From NCBI RefSeq assembly GCF_023953935.1, contig NZ_JAMLIW010000002.1:267804-331803 (forward strand): DNA of 64,000 nt. Direction: 5' to 3'. Shown here in pieces: positions 1-9,881 of this stretch (the first letter of the stretch is position 1; each line of letters starts with the position of its first letter). Under the pieces are notes generated by a model, which saw only the letters and a program-made list of their open reading frames with translations, was not told where the DNA came from and did not search any database. The position numbers and the translations under genes are program-made. Source of the DNA: Thermomonas sp. (GTDB lineage Bacteria > Pseudomonadota > Gammaproteobacteria > Xanthomonadales > Xanthomonadaceae).

Positions 1-33
1 CGCGAAGGCCGCTATGCGCGCGATGTGTATTGA
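1..33 (+). CDS. cysJ: Sulfite reductase flavoprotein alpha subunit, C-terminal end only
   Basis: Only the last ten codons and a TGA stop are in the window; the gene begins upstream. The peptide ends EGRYARDVY, which closely resembles the R-Y-x-R-D-V-Y ending of CysJ, the FAD/FMN subunit that passes NADPH electrons to the CysI hemoprotein. The next gene on the same strand is cysI, as expected for a cysJI pair. The identification rests on a very short tail plus context. Confidence 0.7.
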   Translation, partial: REGRYARDVY

Positions 34-44
34 GGGCCGTTATT

Positions 45-219
45 GGTGATTTGTGATTTGTGATTTGTGATTTGTGATTTGTGATTTGTGATTTGTGATT
101 TGTGATTTGTGATTGGTGATTGGTGATTGGTGATTCGTGATTCGTGATTCGTGATTCGTGATTCGTGATTCGTGATTCGTGATTGGTGATTGGTGATTGG
201 TGATTGGTGATTCGGGATT
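45..219. repeat. Array of 25 tandem heptamers (NGTGATT) between cysJ and cysI
   Basis: The stretch is 25 uninterrupted 7-bp units. In order they are one GGTGATT, nine TGTGATT, three GGTGATT, seven CGTGATT, four GGTGATT and one CGGGATT. The first base of the unit varies in homogeneous blocks, which suggests expansion by slippage or unequal exchange. It fills most of the cysJ-cysI gap and ends about 23 bp before the cysI start. Related units occur at 52130-52157 and 61288-61378. Open frames through the array (such as the ITNHESR heptapeptide on the minus strand) follow from a 7-bp repeat read in triplets and are not genes. Confidence 0.95.
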
Positions 220-242
220 GGGGCAAGAGGCAGAGGATCGTA

Positions 243-1950
243 ATGAGTCATCCATCCGTCGAAAAAATCAAACTTGAAAGTCGGCATCTGCGTGGCACCC
301 TGGCCGAAGGGCTGGTCGATGCCACCACCGGCTCGCTGTCGTTCGAAGACCAGCGCACCATCAAGTTCCACGGCAGCTACCAGCAGGACGACCGCGATCT
401 GCGCGACGAGCGCCGGCGCCAGAAGCTCGAGCCCGCCCACCAATTCATGGTGCGCATCCGCGCACCCGGCGGCGTGTTCAGCACCAGTCAGTGGCTGGCG
501 CTGGATCGCATCGCCACCGCCCACGGCAGCCATTCGCTGCGGGTCACCACCCGCCAGACCTTCCAGCTGCACGGCATCATCAAACGCGAGCTGAAAGCCG
601 CCATGCAGGCCATCCACGCTTCCGGGCTGGACACCATTTCCGCCTGCGGCGATGTCAACCGCAATGTGCTGGGCGCCAGCAATCCGCTGCTCTCCGGCCT
701 GCACGCACAGGTGCACGACTGGGCGCAGCGCCTGTCCGCGCACTTCAAGCCGAAAACGCAGGCCTACTACGAGGTGTGGCTGGACCAGCCGCCGGCGGAG
801 ACGATCGAAGACGAGCCGCTGTACGGCGATGCCTATCTGCCGCGCAAGTTCAAGATCGCCGTCGCGGTGCCGCCGCAGAATGACGTCGACGTGTTCGCCA
901 ACGACGTCGGCCTGATCGCCATCGTCGACGAGCGCGGCGAACTTGCGGGGTTCAACGTCGCCATCGGCGGCAGCATGGGCGCCAGCCACGGCATCCCCAG
1001 CCACTACCCGCGCGTGGCCAACGTCATCGGCTTTGTCACCCCGGACCAGGTGTTCGCCATCTGCGAGGCCGCGGTCACCGTGCAGCGCGATCTCGGCGAC
1101 CGCGTCGATCGCAAGCACGCGCGCTTCAAATACACCATCGACGACCACGGCAGCGCCAAAATCCAGGCGCTGATGGAAGAACGCGCCGGCTTCAAGCTCC
1201 AGCCGGCGCGCCCATACCACTTCGACCACAACGGCGACCGTTTCGGCTGGGTGGAAGCCGAAAACGGGCTGTGGCATCTGACCCTGTCGCTGCCCTCCGG
1301 GCGCGTCGCCGATTTACCCGACGGCCGCCCGCTGCTCACCGGAATGCGCGAAATCGCCGAGGTCCACAAAGGCCATTTCCGGATGACCTGCAACCAGAAC
1401 CTGATCATCGCCGGGGTGATGCCGGAAGACCGCGCCCTGATCGATGCGCTGGTCGCGCAATACCGGCTCGACCGCGAGAACAAGGCGCCCACCGCGCTGG
1501 CGCGCGCTGCCATCTCCTGCGTGGCGCTGCCCACTTGCGCATTGGCGATGGCCGAATCCGAGCGCTACCTGCCTGGCTTCCTCAAGCAGCTGGAGCCGCT
1601 GCTGGACAAGCACGGTCTGCGCGAGACGCCGATCCTGTTCCGGATGTCGGGCTGCCCGAACGGCTGCTCGCGCCCGTACCTGGCCGAGATCGCCCTGGTC
1701 GGCAAGGCGCCCGGTCGCTACAACCTGATGCTCGGCGGCGACCACCGCGGCCAGCGCATGAACACGCCGTATCTGGACAACGCCACCGAGGCGGACATTC
1801 TGGCCGCGCTCGGACCCGTTGCTGGCGCGCTACGCCGCCGAGCGCCAGCCCGGCGAACGCTTCGGTGATTTCCTGCACCGCACCGGTGTGGTGGCGTTGC
1901 CGTCCTATCCCACCCACGTCCGCGTCGCGCCCGACGAGGGCGCCGCCTGA
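243..1950 (+). CDS. cysI: Sulfite reductase hemoprotein beta subunit, with a +1 frameshift near the C terminus
   Basis: CysI reduces sulfite to sulfide with six electrons from CysJ, using siroheme coupled to a [4Fe-4S] cluster. The four cluster cysteines are visible as C426-x5-C432 and C471-x3-C475. The start at 243 is preceded by a GAGG ribosome binding site. The open frame stops early at 1868, but shifting by one base at the CCC run (1815-1817) restores a normal ending ([17 protein letters not shown] and onward) to a TGA at 1948-1950, giving about 568 residues, the usual family length. The lesion is therefore one extra base after all cofactor ligands. It is either a recent mutation or a sequencing error; I favour the latter because pilY1 and truA show similar lesions. 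Confidence 0.9.
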
Positions 1951-1974
1951 CCCTTTCGCATTTCACCTGTCGCC

Positions 1975-2691
1975 ATGCCCACCTACCATCCCGCCACCAT
2001 CACGTCCGCGGAACTGGACGAGGCCAACCGCCTGCTGGGCGCGCTCGACGCCGAGCATCGCATCGCCTGGGCGCAGCGCCACCTTCCGGGGGTCCACGCG
2101 CTGTCCACCAGTTTCGGCGTGCAATCCGCCGTCACCCTGCATCTGACCACGCGGCTGCTGCCCGACATCGCGGTGATCCTGATCGACACCGGCTACCTGT
2201 TTCCGGAAACCTACCGCTACGCCGACCACCTGACCCAGCTGCTCGGCCTCAACCTGAAGGTGTACCGCCCCGACGTCGGCAACGCCTGGATGGAAGCGCG
2301 GCTGGGCAAGCTCTGGGAAAACGGCAGCGAAGGCATCCAGCGCTACAACCAACTGCACAAGGTCGAACCGATGCAGCGTGCGCTCGACGAACTTGGCGTA
2401 GGTTGCTGGCACGCCGGGCTGCGCCGCGAACAGGCCTCCACCCGCAAGCACATCCACTTCCTCGAACTGAAGGACGGCCGCTTCAAACTCCATCCGATCG
2501 CCGACTGGAGCGATCTCGGGATCGGCAGCTACATCCTCCGCCACGGCTTGCCCGAGCACCCGCTGCTGCACCAGGGCTATGTCTCGGTGGGCGATGTCCA
2601 CACCACCCGCCCGCTGCAGCCCGGCATGAGCCCCAAGCAGACCCGCTTCTTCGGCCTGCGCCGCGAATGCGGACTGCATTTCGACCTGTAG
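1975..2691 (+). CDS. cysH: Phosphoadenosine phosphosulfate (PAPS) reductase
   Basis: CysH is a 238-residue thioredoxin-dependent cytoplasmic enzyme that reduces PAPS to sulfite and PAP, the step before CysJI. The catalytic cysteine is in the C-terminal ECGLH motif (C232), and the N-terminal half carries the LSTSFGVQS nucleotide-binding loop. I do not see the extra paired cysteines that hold an iron-sulfur cluster in APS reductases, so PAPS is the more likely substrate. It starts 24 bp after the restored cysI stop and probably shares its transcript. The ribosome binding site is weak, which fits translational coupling. Confidence 0.92.
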   Translation: MPTYHPATITSAELDEANRLLGALDAEHRIAWAQRHLPGVHALSTSFGVQSAVTLHLTTRLLPDIAVILIDTGYLFPETYRYADHLTQLLGLNLKVYRPDVGNAWMEARLGKLWENGSEGIQRYNQLHKVEPMQRALDELGVGCWHAGLRREQASTRKHIHFLELKDGRFKLHPIADWSDLGIGSYILRHGLPEHPLLHQGYVSVGDVHTTRPLQPGMSPKQTRFFGLRRECGLHFDL

Positions 2692-2802
2692 GGCCACGCG
2701 GCACCCTGCGGCGAAGCCTGGGCGGGCATCGGTTCGATCGAAGCGGCGCTGCGGTCGATGCGCAACGCCGGCGCCGAGGCGCGTCGTTCAATCCTGCGCG
2801 CT

Positions 2803-3786
2803 TCAATCCGGATTCGTCGCACCTTTCGCCTGCCAGCGCGGCGGATCCGGCCACAGCGGCGGCAGGTTGCCTTCGAGGATGTTGCGCAGGTCACGGCCGT
2901 CGATCTGTGGTGCCAGCGCGTGCAGCAGGGTCAGCGCGTATTCGCGCAACACCCGTCCGCGCGGCACGATCGCCCAGGTGATGCACTCGGGCAATTCCAC
3001 CGGCGCCGGCAGCACCCGCAGGTCATCGTCCTTGCGTCCGCCCACCGCCATCTCGGCCAGCAGGCCCGCGCCCAGCCCGGTGCGAACGTAGGCTTCGATG
3101 AGGTTCGCATCGCGCGCGGTCATCGCGATCTGCGGCGTCACGCCGGCGGCGGCGAAGGTGCGCTGCAGGGAGGACTCCGGCTGGTTGGAGGATTCGTAGG
3201 AAATCAGCGGATAGCGCGCCAGGTCGGCCACCTTCAGCGGCCCGTCCAGACGCGCCAGCGGGTGGGGCTTGGGCACCAGCAGCACCCGCTGCCAGCGAAA
3301 CAGCGGAATCGCCAGGCCGTTGGTCTCCGGCACGCGGCCGGCGCTGCTGACCAGCGCGAAATCGGATTCATCGAGCTTGGCCAGCACCTCGGCATCCCCG
3401 GCGACAAACAGGTCCACGCTGACTTCGGGGTAGCGCCGCGTCACATCCGCGATGACCTTGGGCAGCACGTAGCGGGCTTGGGTGTGGGTGGTGGCCAGGC
3501 GCAGCCGACCGCGGTATTCGCCGCGCTCGTTGGCGGCATAGCTGCGGATGTTGGCGGCCTCGGCGAGGATCCGGCGCGCGTGCTCGATCACCTTGACGCC
3601 GGCCGGCGCCACGCCCAGCAGGCTGCGCCCCTTGCGCCGGAACAGCTGGAAACCCAGCTCGTCCTCCAGCTGCTTGAGCTGCTTGGACAGGCCCGGCTGG
3701 GTGGCGTGCACGCGCTCGGCGGCGAGGGTGATGTTGAAGCCGGAATCGGCGATCGCGACGAGATAGCGCAGTTGGGTCAGGGTCAT
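2803..3786 (-). CDS. cysB: LysR-family transcriptional activator of sulfur assimilation
   Basis: This 327-residue LysR-type regulator has an N-terminal winged helix-turn-helix (about residues 1-60, with the TQPGLSKQLKQLE recognition region) and a C-terminal inducer-binding domain. The TTHTQARYVLP stretch just after the linker is characteristic of CysB/Cbl proteins, which sense O- or N-acetylserine and activate the cys genes. It is divergent from cysG and convergent with cysH, placing it inside the regulon it would control. Orthology to CysB rather than Cbl is an inference from context. Confidence 0.88.
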   Translation of the reverse strand: MTLTQLRYLVAIADSGFNITLAAERVHATQPGLSKQLKQLEDELGFQLFRRKGRSLLGVAPAGVKVIEHARRILAEAANIRSYAANERGEYRGRLRLATTHTQARYVLPKVIADVTRRYPEVSVDLFVAGDAEVLAKLDESDFALVSSAGRVPETNGLAIPLFRWQRVLLVPKPHPLARLDGPLKVADLARYPLISYESSNQPESSLQRTFAAAGVTPQIAMTARDANLIEAYVRTGLGAGLLAEMAVGGRKDDDLRVLPAPVELPECITWAIVPRGRVLREYALTLLHALAPQIDGRDLRNILEGNLPPLWPDPPRWQAKGATNPD

Positions 3787-3874
3787 GGCGGCGGGTTCCG
3801 AGGAAGTAATTCATCGCTTTATCTGCATGTAGCGATGAATTATACATGGCTCTGAAAGCATTTCCAGACAGGCC

Positions 3875-3893
3875 TTATGCCGTGACAGCATAA
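3875..3893. promoter_or_regulatory. Small inverted repeat in the cysB-cysG divergent intergenic region
   Basis: TTATGC and GCATAA flank a 7-bp spacer in the only intergenic space between divergent cysB and cysG. The surrounding 160 bp is clearly AT-richer than its flanks, as expected for divergent promoters. The dyad could be an operator, possibly for CysB itself, but CysB sites are degenerate and I cannot assign it by eye. Confidence 0.25.
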
Positions 3894-3947
3894 AACGAAA
3901 TCCTGCCACCATTTCCCCATCTGCGGAAAGCGGCCTAGTTTGGGCGC

Positions 3948-5405
3948 ATGTCGCCAGCCGCCGCTCCGCCACTGTTCCCCCTGTTTGTCGACCTGCGCCA
4001 GCGCCGCGTGCTGGTGGTCGGGGGCGGCGCCGTGGCCGCCCGCAAAGTCGCCGCGCTGCTCGCCTCCGGGGCCGACGTCGCGCTCGTTGCTCCCGGGCTG
4101 GACCCGGCGCTGGAAGCGCTGGTCAGCACCGGGGAGATCACTCATCTGGGCGACGCATTCCAACCCGAGCAGCTCGACGCGGCCTGGCTGGTCGTCGCCG
4201 CCACTGACGCGCCCGAGGTGAACCGGGCGGTGGCCGACGCGGCGCTGGCGCGCCAGCGTTGGGTCAACGTGGTCGACGACGCGCAGCTGGCCAGCGCCCA
4301 GCTTCCGGCGCGGGTGCAGCGCGGCCCGCTGCAGATCGCCATTTCCAGCGGCGGCGCCGCGCCGATGCTGGCACGGCACCTGCGCGAACGGCTCGAACTC
4401 CAGTTCGACGACAGCTTCGGCGCGTTGGCGCAGCTGTTCATCGAAGTGCGTGACCGAATCCGTACCCGGCTTCCCGAGCTCCCGGCGCGCCGCGATTTCT
4501 TCCAGCAGGTCCTGTCCGGGCCTGTGCCAGCGCTGCTGCGGCGCGGTGATGCGGACGGCGCTCGCCACCACCTCACGGCGCTGCTGCAAGCCGCGCCGGC
4601 CGGCCGACGCGGCCGCGTGGCGCTGGTGGGCGCCGGCCCCGGCGATCCCGGCCTGCTCACCCTGCGCGCCCTGCGCCTGCTCAACGAGGCCGACGTGATC
4701 CTGCACGATCGCCTGGTCAGCGCCGAGGTGCTGGCGCTGGCGCGGCGTGATGCCGATCGCCTGGCAGTCGGCAAGCGCGTGGGCGAAGACCACGACGCCA
4801 CCCAGCGCCGCATCCACGCATTGATGGTCGAACGGGCGCTGGCCGGCCAGCGCGTGGTGCGGCTGAAGGGCGGCGATCCGTTCGTGTTCGGCCGCGGTGG
4901 CGAAGAGCTGCAGGCGCTGCGCGCGCACGGCATCGACTGCGAAGTCGTGCCCGGCATCACCGCCGCCGTTGCCTGCGCCGCTTACGCGGGCATCCCGCTG
5001 ACCCACCGCGACCATGCCCGCGCGCTGCAACTGCTCACCGCCAGCACCCGCAGCGGCGAAGCCGAACACGATTGGCGGGCATTGGCCCGATCCGGCCAGA
5101 CACTGGCCTTCTACATGGGCATGTCCGGACTGTCGCGGCTGCGCGATCGCCTGCTCGACCACGGCCTGCCCGCCTCGACGCCGGCCGCCCTGATCGAAAA
5201 CGGCAGCCTGCCGCAGCAGCGGGTGCTGGTCGCGCCGTTGTCCGAATTGCCACAGCTCGCGCAGGCGCACGCCGTGCAGGCGCCGGCGCTGTTGATCATT
5301 GGTGAAGTCGCCGCACTGGCGACCTCGCTGCATTGGTTCGGCAAGTCGCCCATCACTTCCGCCAGCCAGCGATGTTGCAACAGCGACCTCGCCCGCGCCG
5401 CCTGA
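3948..5405 (+). CDS. cysG: Siroheme synthase: precorrin-2 dehydrogenase/ferrochelatase fused to uroporphyrinogen-III methyltransferase
   Basis: This trifunctional enzyme turns uroporphyrinogen III into siroheme, the cofactor of CysI. The N-terminal Rossmann part begins with the NAD-binding [13 protein letters not shown] motif at residue 21 and covers dehydrogenase and chelatase activity. The C-terminal methyltransferase starts with the GAGPGDPG S-adenosylmethionine loop near residue 228 and carries the family motifs [16 protein letters not shown] and PGITAA. Its length (485 residues) is normal for the full fusion. It lies 30 bp before the cysK-type gene and divergent from cysB, so cofactor and sulfide-using enzymes are expressed together. 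Confidence 0.95.
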   Translation: MSPAAAPPLFPLFVDLRQRRVLVVGGGAVAARKVAALLASGADVALVAPGLDPALEALVSTGEITHLGDAFQPEQLDAAWLVVAATDAPEVNRAVADAALARQRWVNVVDDAQLASAQLPARVQRGPLQIAISSGGAAPMLARHLRERLELQFDDSFGALAQLFIEVRDRIRTRLPELPARRDFFQQVLSGPVPALLRRGDADGARHHLTALLQAAPAGRRGRVALVGAGPGDPGLLTLRALRLLNEADVILHDRLVSAEVLALARRDADRLAVGKRVGEDHDATQRRIHALMVERALAGQRVVRLKGGDPFVFGRGGEELQALRAHGIDCEVVPGITAAVACAAYAGIPLTHRDHARALQLLTASTRSGEAEHDWRALARSGQTLAFYMGMSGLSRLRDRLLDHGLPASTPAALIENGSLPQQRVLVAPLSELPQLAQAHAVQAPALLIIGEVAALATSLHWFGKSPITSASQRCCNSDLARAA

Positions 5406-5434
5406 ATCCCGTTTTCCGCAAAGGACCCATCGCA

Positions 5435-6394
5435 ATGGCCATCTACGACAGCATCCTCGACACCGTCGGCAACACCCCGATCATCAAACTCCAGCGCCTC
5501 GCACCGAAACACGCGACGGTCTACGTCAAAGCCGAATCGTTCAACCCCGGCGGCTCGGTCAAGGACCGCCTCGGCCTGGGCATCATCCTCGATGCCGAGC
5601 GCCGCGGCCTGCTCAAGCCCGGCGACACGATCGTCGAGGCCACCTCCGGCAACACCGGGATTGCCTTGGCGATGATCGCCGCCGCGCGCGGCTACAAGTT
5701 CGTCGCGGTGATGACCGAGACCTTCTCGATCGAACGCCGCAAGGCCATGCGCGCCTATGGCGCCAAGGTCATCCTCACCCCGGCCTCCGCCCGCGGCGTG
5801 GGCATGGTGGAAAAGGCCCGGGAACTGTCTGAAAAACACGGCTGGTTCTGGGCCAGCCAGTTCACCAATCCCGCCAATCCGGCCTACCACCGCCAGACCA
5901 CGGCGGCGGAAATCCTGCGCGATTTCGCCGGCAAGCGGTTGGATTATTTCGTCAGCGGCTGGGGCAGCGGCGGCACCCTCACCGGCGTCGGCGAGGTATT
6001 GAAACTGGCGCGGCCCGACACCCGCGTGGTTGGCACCGAGCCAGCCGGCGCGGCGTTGCTCAAGGGCGAGGCTTGGAACCCGCACAAGATCCAGGGCTGG
6101 ACGCCGGACTTCGTGCCCGAGGTCATCAACCGCAAGGCCTATGACGAACTGCGCACGATCACCGACGAGGAAGCCTTCGCCACCGCGCGCCGGTTGGCCG
6201 CCGAGGAAGGCATCTTCGTCGGCATTTCCTCCGGCGCCACCGCCGCCACCGCGCTGAAGATCGCCGAAACCGCGCCGGAAGGCAGCGTGCTGCTGGCAAT
6301 GCTGCCCGACACCGGCGAACGCTATTTCTCCTCTCCGCTGTGGTCCGTGCTCAACGAGGGCAGCGACGACGAGTGGCTGGCCGCACAGGGCTGA
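5435..6394 (+). CDS. cysK: Cysteine synthase (O-acetylserine sulfhydrylase), PLP-dependent
   Basis: The protein (319 residues) condenses O-acetylserine with sulfide to give cysteine, the end point of the surrounding pathway. The PLP lysine is K43 in PGGSVKDR, and the phosphate and substrate loops TSGNTG (70-75) and GISSGA are present. The start at 5435 is supported by an upstream AAAGGA. A CysM-type enzyme using thiosulfate is possible, since the two families overlap in sequence; the sulfite-reduction neighbours favour a sulfide user. A hairpin terminator follows. Confidence 0.88.
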   Translation: MAIYDSILDTVGNTPIIKLQRLAPKHATVYVKAESFNPGGSVKDRLGLGIILDAERRGLLKPGDTIVEATSGNTGIALAMIAAARGYKFVAVMTETFSIERRKAMRAYGAKVILTPASARGVGMVEKARELSEKHGWFWASQFTNPANPAYHRQTTAAEILRDFAGKRLDYFVSGWGSGGTLTGVGEVLKLARPDTRVVGTEPAGAALLKGEAWNPHKIQGWTPDFVPEVINRKAYDELRTITDEEAFATARRLAAEEGIFVGISSGATAATALKIAETAPEGSVLLAMLPDTGERYFSSPLWSVLNEGSDDEWLAAQG

Positions 6395-6422
6395 GCTTCG
6401 TTTTCACGCACGCACAAACGCG

Positions 6423-6446
6423 GTGCCGGCCAGGGATGGCCGGCAT
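6423..6446. terminator. Hairpin between convergent cysK and the 6489-6836 gene
   Basis: A perfect 9-bp GC-rich stem (TGCCGGCCA paired with TGGCCGGCA around a GGGA loop) lies 30 bp beyond the cysK stop and about 43 bp beyond the end of the opposing gene. There is no U-tract on either strand. The position between convergent genes suggests a bidirectional transcription stop. Confidence 0.5.
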
Positions 6447-6488
6447 GCGCGTGGGGCACGCGCTGCTCCGGCTTGGCATCTTGAACCG

Positions 6489-6836
6489 TCAGGGCGCAGT
6501 TGCGGGCAGTTTCGCCACGACCTCGTACGGTGTTCCGCTCGCAGAGTCTGGCCCCACCACGAGACGCACCCGATCACCGACCGCCAGCGGGCCGCCACTG
6601 ACGACTTCGGCATCCACGCGTGAACCATCCGGCAGGCGGACCGAGACCGTCGCAACGGCACGCCCGGATGCCGACACTGTGCCGGCACCGACCGCCTCGA
6701 CTCGCCCGTGGAGCGGCTGAAAGTCCGAAGTGGCCCAACGATAGACCGCGATGGCGCCGAGTATGACGATCGCGAGCACGACCAGGATTTGCGTGCGCGA
6801 TCCACGTTCTTCCAGCTTCGTGAACTTGTCTGGCAT
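6489..6836 (-). CDS. Small membrane-anchored protein of unknown function
   Basis: The gene is not recognised. The 115-residue product has a short charged N terminus, one transmembrane segment at about residues 17-34 (rich in V, L, I, A), then a hydrophilic domain of about 75 residues containing GRVEAVG, GRAVATVSVRLPDG and GDRVRLVVG. That pattern is plausible for a small beta-barrel such as an OB-like fold. Topology suggests a cytoplasmic N terminus and periplasmic domain. I chose the ATG at 6836 because the longer frame upstream reads as low-quality sequence. It lies downstream of ispG on the same strand, 148 bp away. Confidence 0.6.
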   Translation of the reverse strand: MPDKFTKLEERGSRTQILVVLAIVILGAIAVYRWATSDFQPLHGRVEAVGAGTVSASGRAVATVSVRLPDGSRVDAEVVSGGPLAVGDRVRLVVGPDSASGTPYEVVAKLPATAP

Positions 6837-6984
6837 GGATACGGACGCCTGCGTCGGGGTCAGCCGGAGAATAGGACATTGGAACGGGACATTGCCTCTC
6901 GTCCAAGCATGCTCGACCCCGGAACCATCGCGCAAGTGCGTGCACCGCGCGGCGTACGGCAATGCGGCATGACTCGATATTGCC

Positions 6985-8238
<1,254 letters not shown>

Positions 8239-8430
8239 GCCGACATTTTAGCGGTTGCCGCAGACGAGCGGCGTCAGGCTCGCATGGTGCCTGGTCGGCT
8301 TCGCCGCCAGATTGGCAGATGGGCAGGTTCGGCTTGGGTCGAGTGGAGCGCGCCGGTCAAATGCCTCCGCGAAATCCTGACGGGCTTGCTTTGGGCAGAG
8401 TCCGAGCCGCTGAGCCAACCACTGACGCCG

Positions 8431-8537
8431 CTTGGCTTGAACCCATTTCGGCTCGCCGCGCGAACTCCGCTTCCGGCTACGACGCGCGGCCGCGCGCCAT
8501 CCATGGCGCGCTCGAACCGAAATGGGTTCAAGCCAAG
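8431..8537. repeat. 107-bp interrupted palindrome in the gene-free 8239-8644 region
   Basis: Arms of 25 bp (8431-8455 and 8513-8537) match as inverted repeats at 24 of 25 positions, and the interior contains further self-complementary GC-rich segments (CGCGCGG near 8483, GCGCGC near 8506). The whole 8239-8644 stretch between ispG and the insertion sequence holds no credible gene; open frames there have no recognisable composition or start signals. The element could be a small non-autonomous repeat or a strong RNA hairpin. Confidence 0.75.
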
Positions 8538-8706
8538 CCCGTGATTTTCTTGCGCCATCGGCTCAAGCCAAGCCCAAGCCACTCCAGAGCCAGCCCCGCA
8601 CCACACCGGCTTTCCGCTGACGCCAATACGCGTGATTGCGGCTAGGGTTCACCCCCGTTTTCACGGACACTTACGAGAAGGCCGATCGAGGCCATGAGGA
8701 GTGTTC

Positions 8707-9006
8707 ATGTCAATGCGAAGGAAGTTCAGCGAGGAGTTCAAGCGTGGCGCGGTTGAGCAGGCCAGCCGGCCTGGCGTCAGTTGTGCCCAAGTGGCGCGGG
8801 AGCTGGGGATTCGGGACAACCTGCTGACGCGCTGGAAGCGGGAAGCCCAGAGCCAGGGCAAGACCGCATTCGGTGGCACCGGGACGCCCCGGGACGAGGA
8901 AGTGGCGCGTCTCAAACGCGAACTGGCCCGGGTGCAGAAGGAGCGGGATTTTTTGCGCGAAGCGGCGACGTTCTTTGCCAAGGGATCGTCCCGAGGTATC
9001 GGGTGA
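8707..9006 (+). CDS. IS3-family OrfA, helix-turn-helix transposase subunit
   Basis: The 99-residue product begins [16 protein letters not shown] (after an initial MS), the usual OrfA start, and contains a helix-turn-helix ([22 protein letters not shown], split over two helices) for binding the terminal repeats. A leucine-zipper-like heptad ([19 protein letters not shown]) follows and would dimerise the protein. An AGGAG sits 6 bp before the ATG at 8707. Its stop codon overlaps the GTG of orfB (GTGA). Confidence 0.9.
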   Translation: MSMRRKFSEEFKRGAVEQASRPGVSCAQVARELGIRDNLLTRWKREAQSQGKTAFGGTGTPRDEEVARLKRELARVQKERDFLREAATFFAKGSSRGIG

Positions 9007-9863
9007 TCGAACGTTGCCGCGATGAGTTTCCGATTCGACTGATGTGCCGCTGCCTGAAGGTATCGGCCAGCGGCTACTACGACTGGAGCAAGCGCTTGCC
9101 CAGCGACCGACAGTGCGACAACCAGCGCCTGCTTGGCCGCATCCGCGAACTGCATGAAGACAGCCGGGGGACGTTGGGTGCTGGCCGGATGCAGGAGGAT
9201 CTTGCCGAGGAAGGCGAGACGGCAAGCCTGAACCGGGTGGCACGGATCATGGCTGCTGACGGACTGCAAGGCTGGCCGCGTCCGAAGCGGCGTGGTCAGC
9301 GCGGGAGCCCCGCGCTGACGCCTCTGGGTGTGCGCAACCACCTAGAACGGGACTTCACTGCGCTGGAACCGGAGACCAAATGGGTCACCGACATCACCGA
9401 ACTCAAGACCGGCCAAGGCAAGCTGTACCTGTGCATCGTGCTGGACCTGTTCGACCAGCGCGTCGTGGGCTGGTCGATGCATCACCGGCAGGACCGACAG
9501 ATGGTGATCCGGGCCGTGCAAATGGCGGTCTGGCAGCGTCAGGAAAGCTATCCGGTGATCTTGCATTCCGACCGCGGCAGCCAGTTCCGAAGCGGCGATT
9601 ACCAGCGCTATCTGGCGGCCAACAATCTGGTGTGCTCGATGAGTGCCGTGGGTCATTGCGGCGACAACGCCGCCTGCGAGGGCTTCTTCGGCCTGCTCAA
9701 GCGCGAGCGCGTCTACCGCACGAAGTACCCGACACTCGATGCTGCAAGGGCGGATGTGTTCGAATATATCGAACGACGCCATAACCCAAGGATGCGACGC
9801 AGAGTCATCAGACAAGACCAGAAGTTTTCAGCTCTTTCCAAACCGTCCGTGATTTCGGGGTAG
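9003..9863 (+). CDS. IS3-family OrfB, DDE transposase catalytic domain
   Basis: This is the RNase-H-like integrase domain that catalyses transposition, probably active as an OrfAB fusion made by -1 frameshifting at 8949-8955. The DDE triad is visible as D in VTDITEL, D in LHSDRGSQF and E in [12 protein letters not shown], with the usual 35-residue spacing between the second D and the E. An HTH_21-type region ([20 protein letters not shown]) opens the protein. If translated alone it would begin at the GTG at 9003, giving 286 residues. No internal stop is seen. Confidence 0.92.
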   Translation: MIERCRDEFPIRLMCRCLKVSASGYYDWSKRLPSDRQCDNQRLLGRIRELHEDSRGTLGAGRMQEDLAEEGETASLNRVARIMAADGLQGWPRPKRRGQRGSPALTPLGVRNHLERDFTALEPETKWVTDITELKTGQGKLYLCIVLDLFDQRVVGWSMHHRQDRQMVIRAVQMAVWQRQESYPVILHSDRGSQFRSGDYQRYLAANNLVCSMSAVGHCGDNAACEGFFGLLKRERVYRTKYPTLDAARADVFEYIERRHNPRMRRRVIRQDQKFSALSKPSVISG

Positions 9864-9881
9864 AACCCCTACGATGCCTCC

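Larger units (their letters stand above)
8645..9868 (+). mobile_element. IS3-family insertion sequence with programmed frameshift
   Basis: The element carries overlapping orfA and orfB and imperfect terminal inverted repeats: GGGTTCACCCCCG at the left and the complement of GGGTTCTACCCCG at the right, with the similarity continuing into CACGGAC. CTA flanks both ends (8642-8644 and 9869-9871), compatible with a 3-bp target duplication, though alternative boundaries extending into TAG/CTA cannot be excluded. A T TTT TTG slippery heptamer at 8949-8955 sits in the orfA frame where a -1 shift enters the orfB frame, the usual way IS3 elements make OrfAB transposase. Both frames are open, so the copy looks intact. 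It ends only about 13 bp before the xseA start. Confidence 0.9.

Noticed and set aside
45-219. CRISPR array
   Set aside because: Units are 7 bp with no spacers; it is a simple tandem repeat.
12-1277. Long minus-strand open frame opposite cysI
   Set aside because: It is antisense to the conserved cysI frame, has Val/Ala/Gly/His-rich shadow composition and includes the heptamer array as ITNHxSR repeats; no start signal or family resemblance.
3840-5435. 531-codon minus-strand open frame opposite cysG
   Set aside because: Exactly antisense to a conserved trifunctional enzyme with all motifs present; a high-GC shadow frame.
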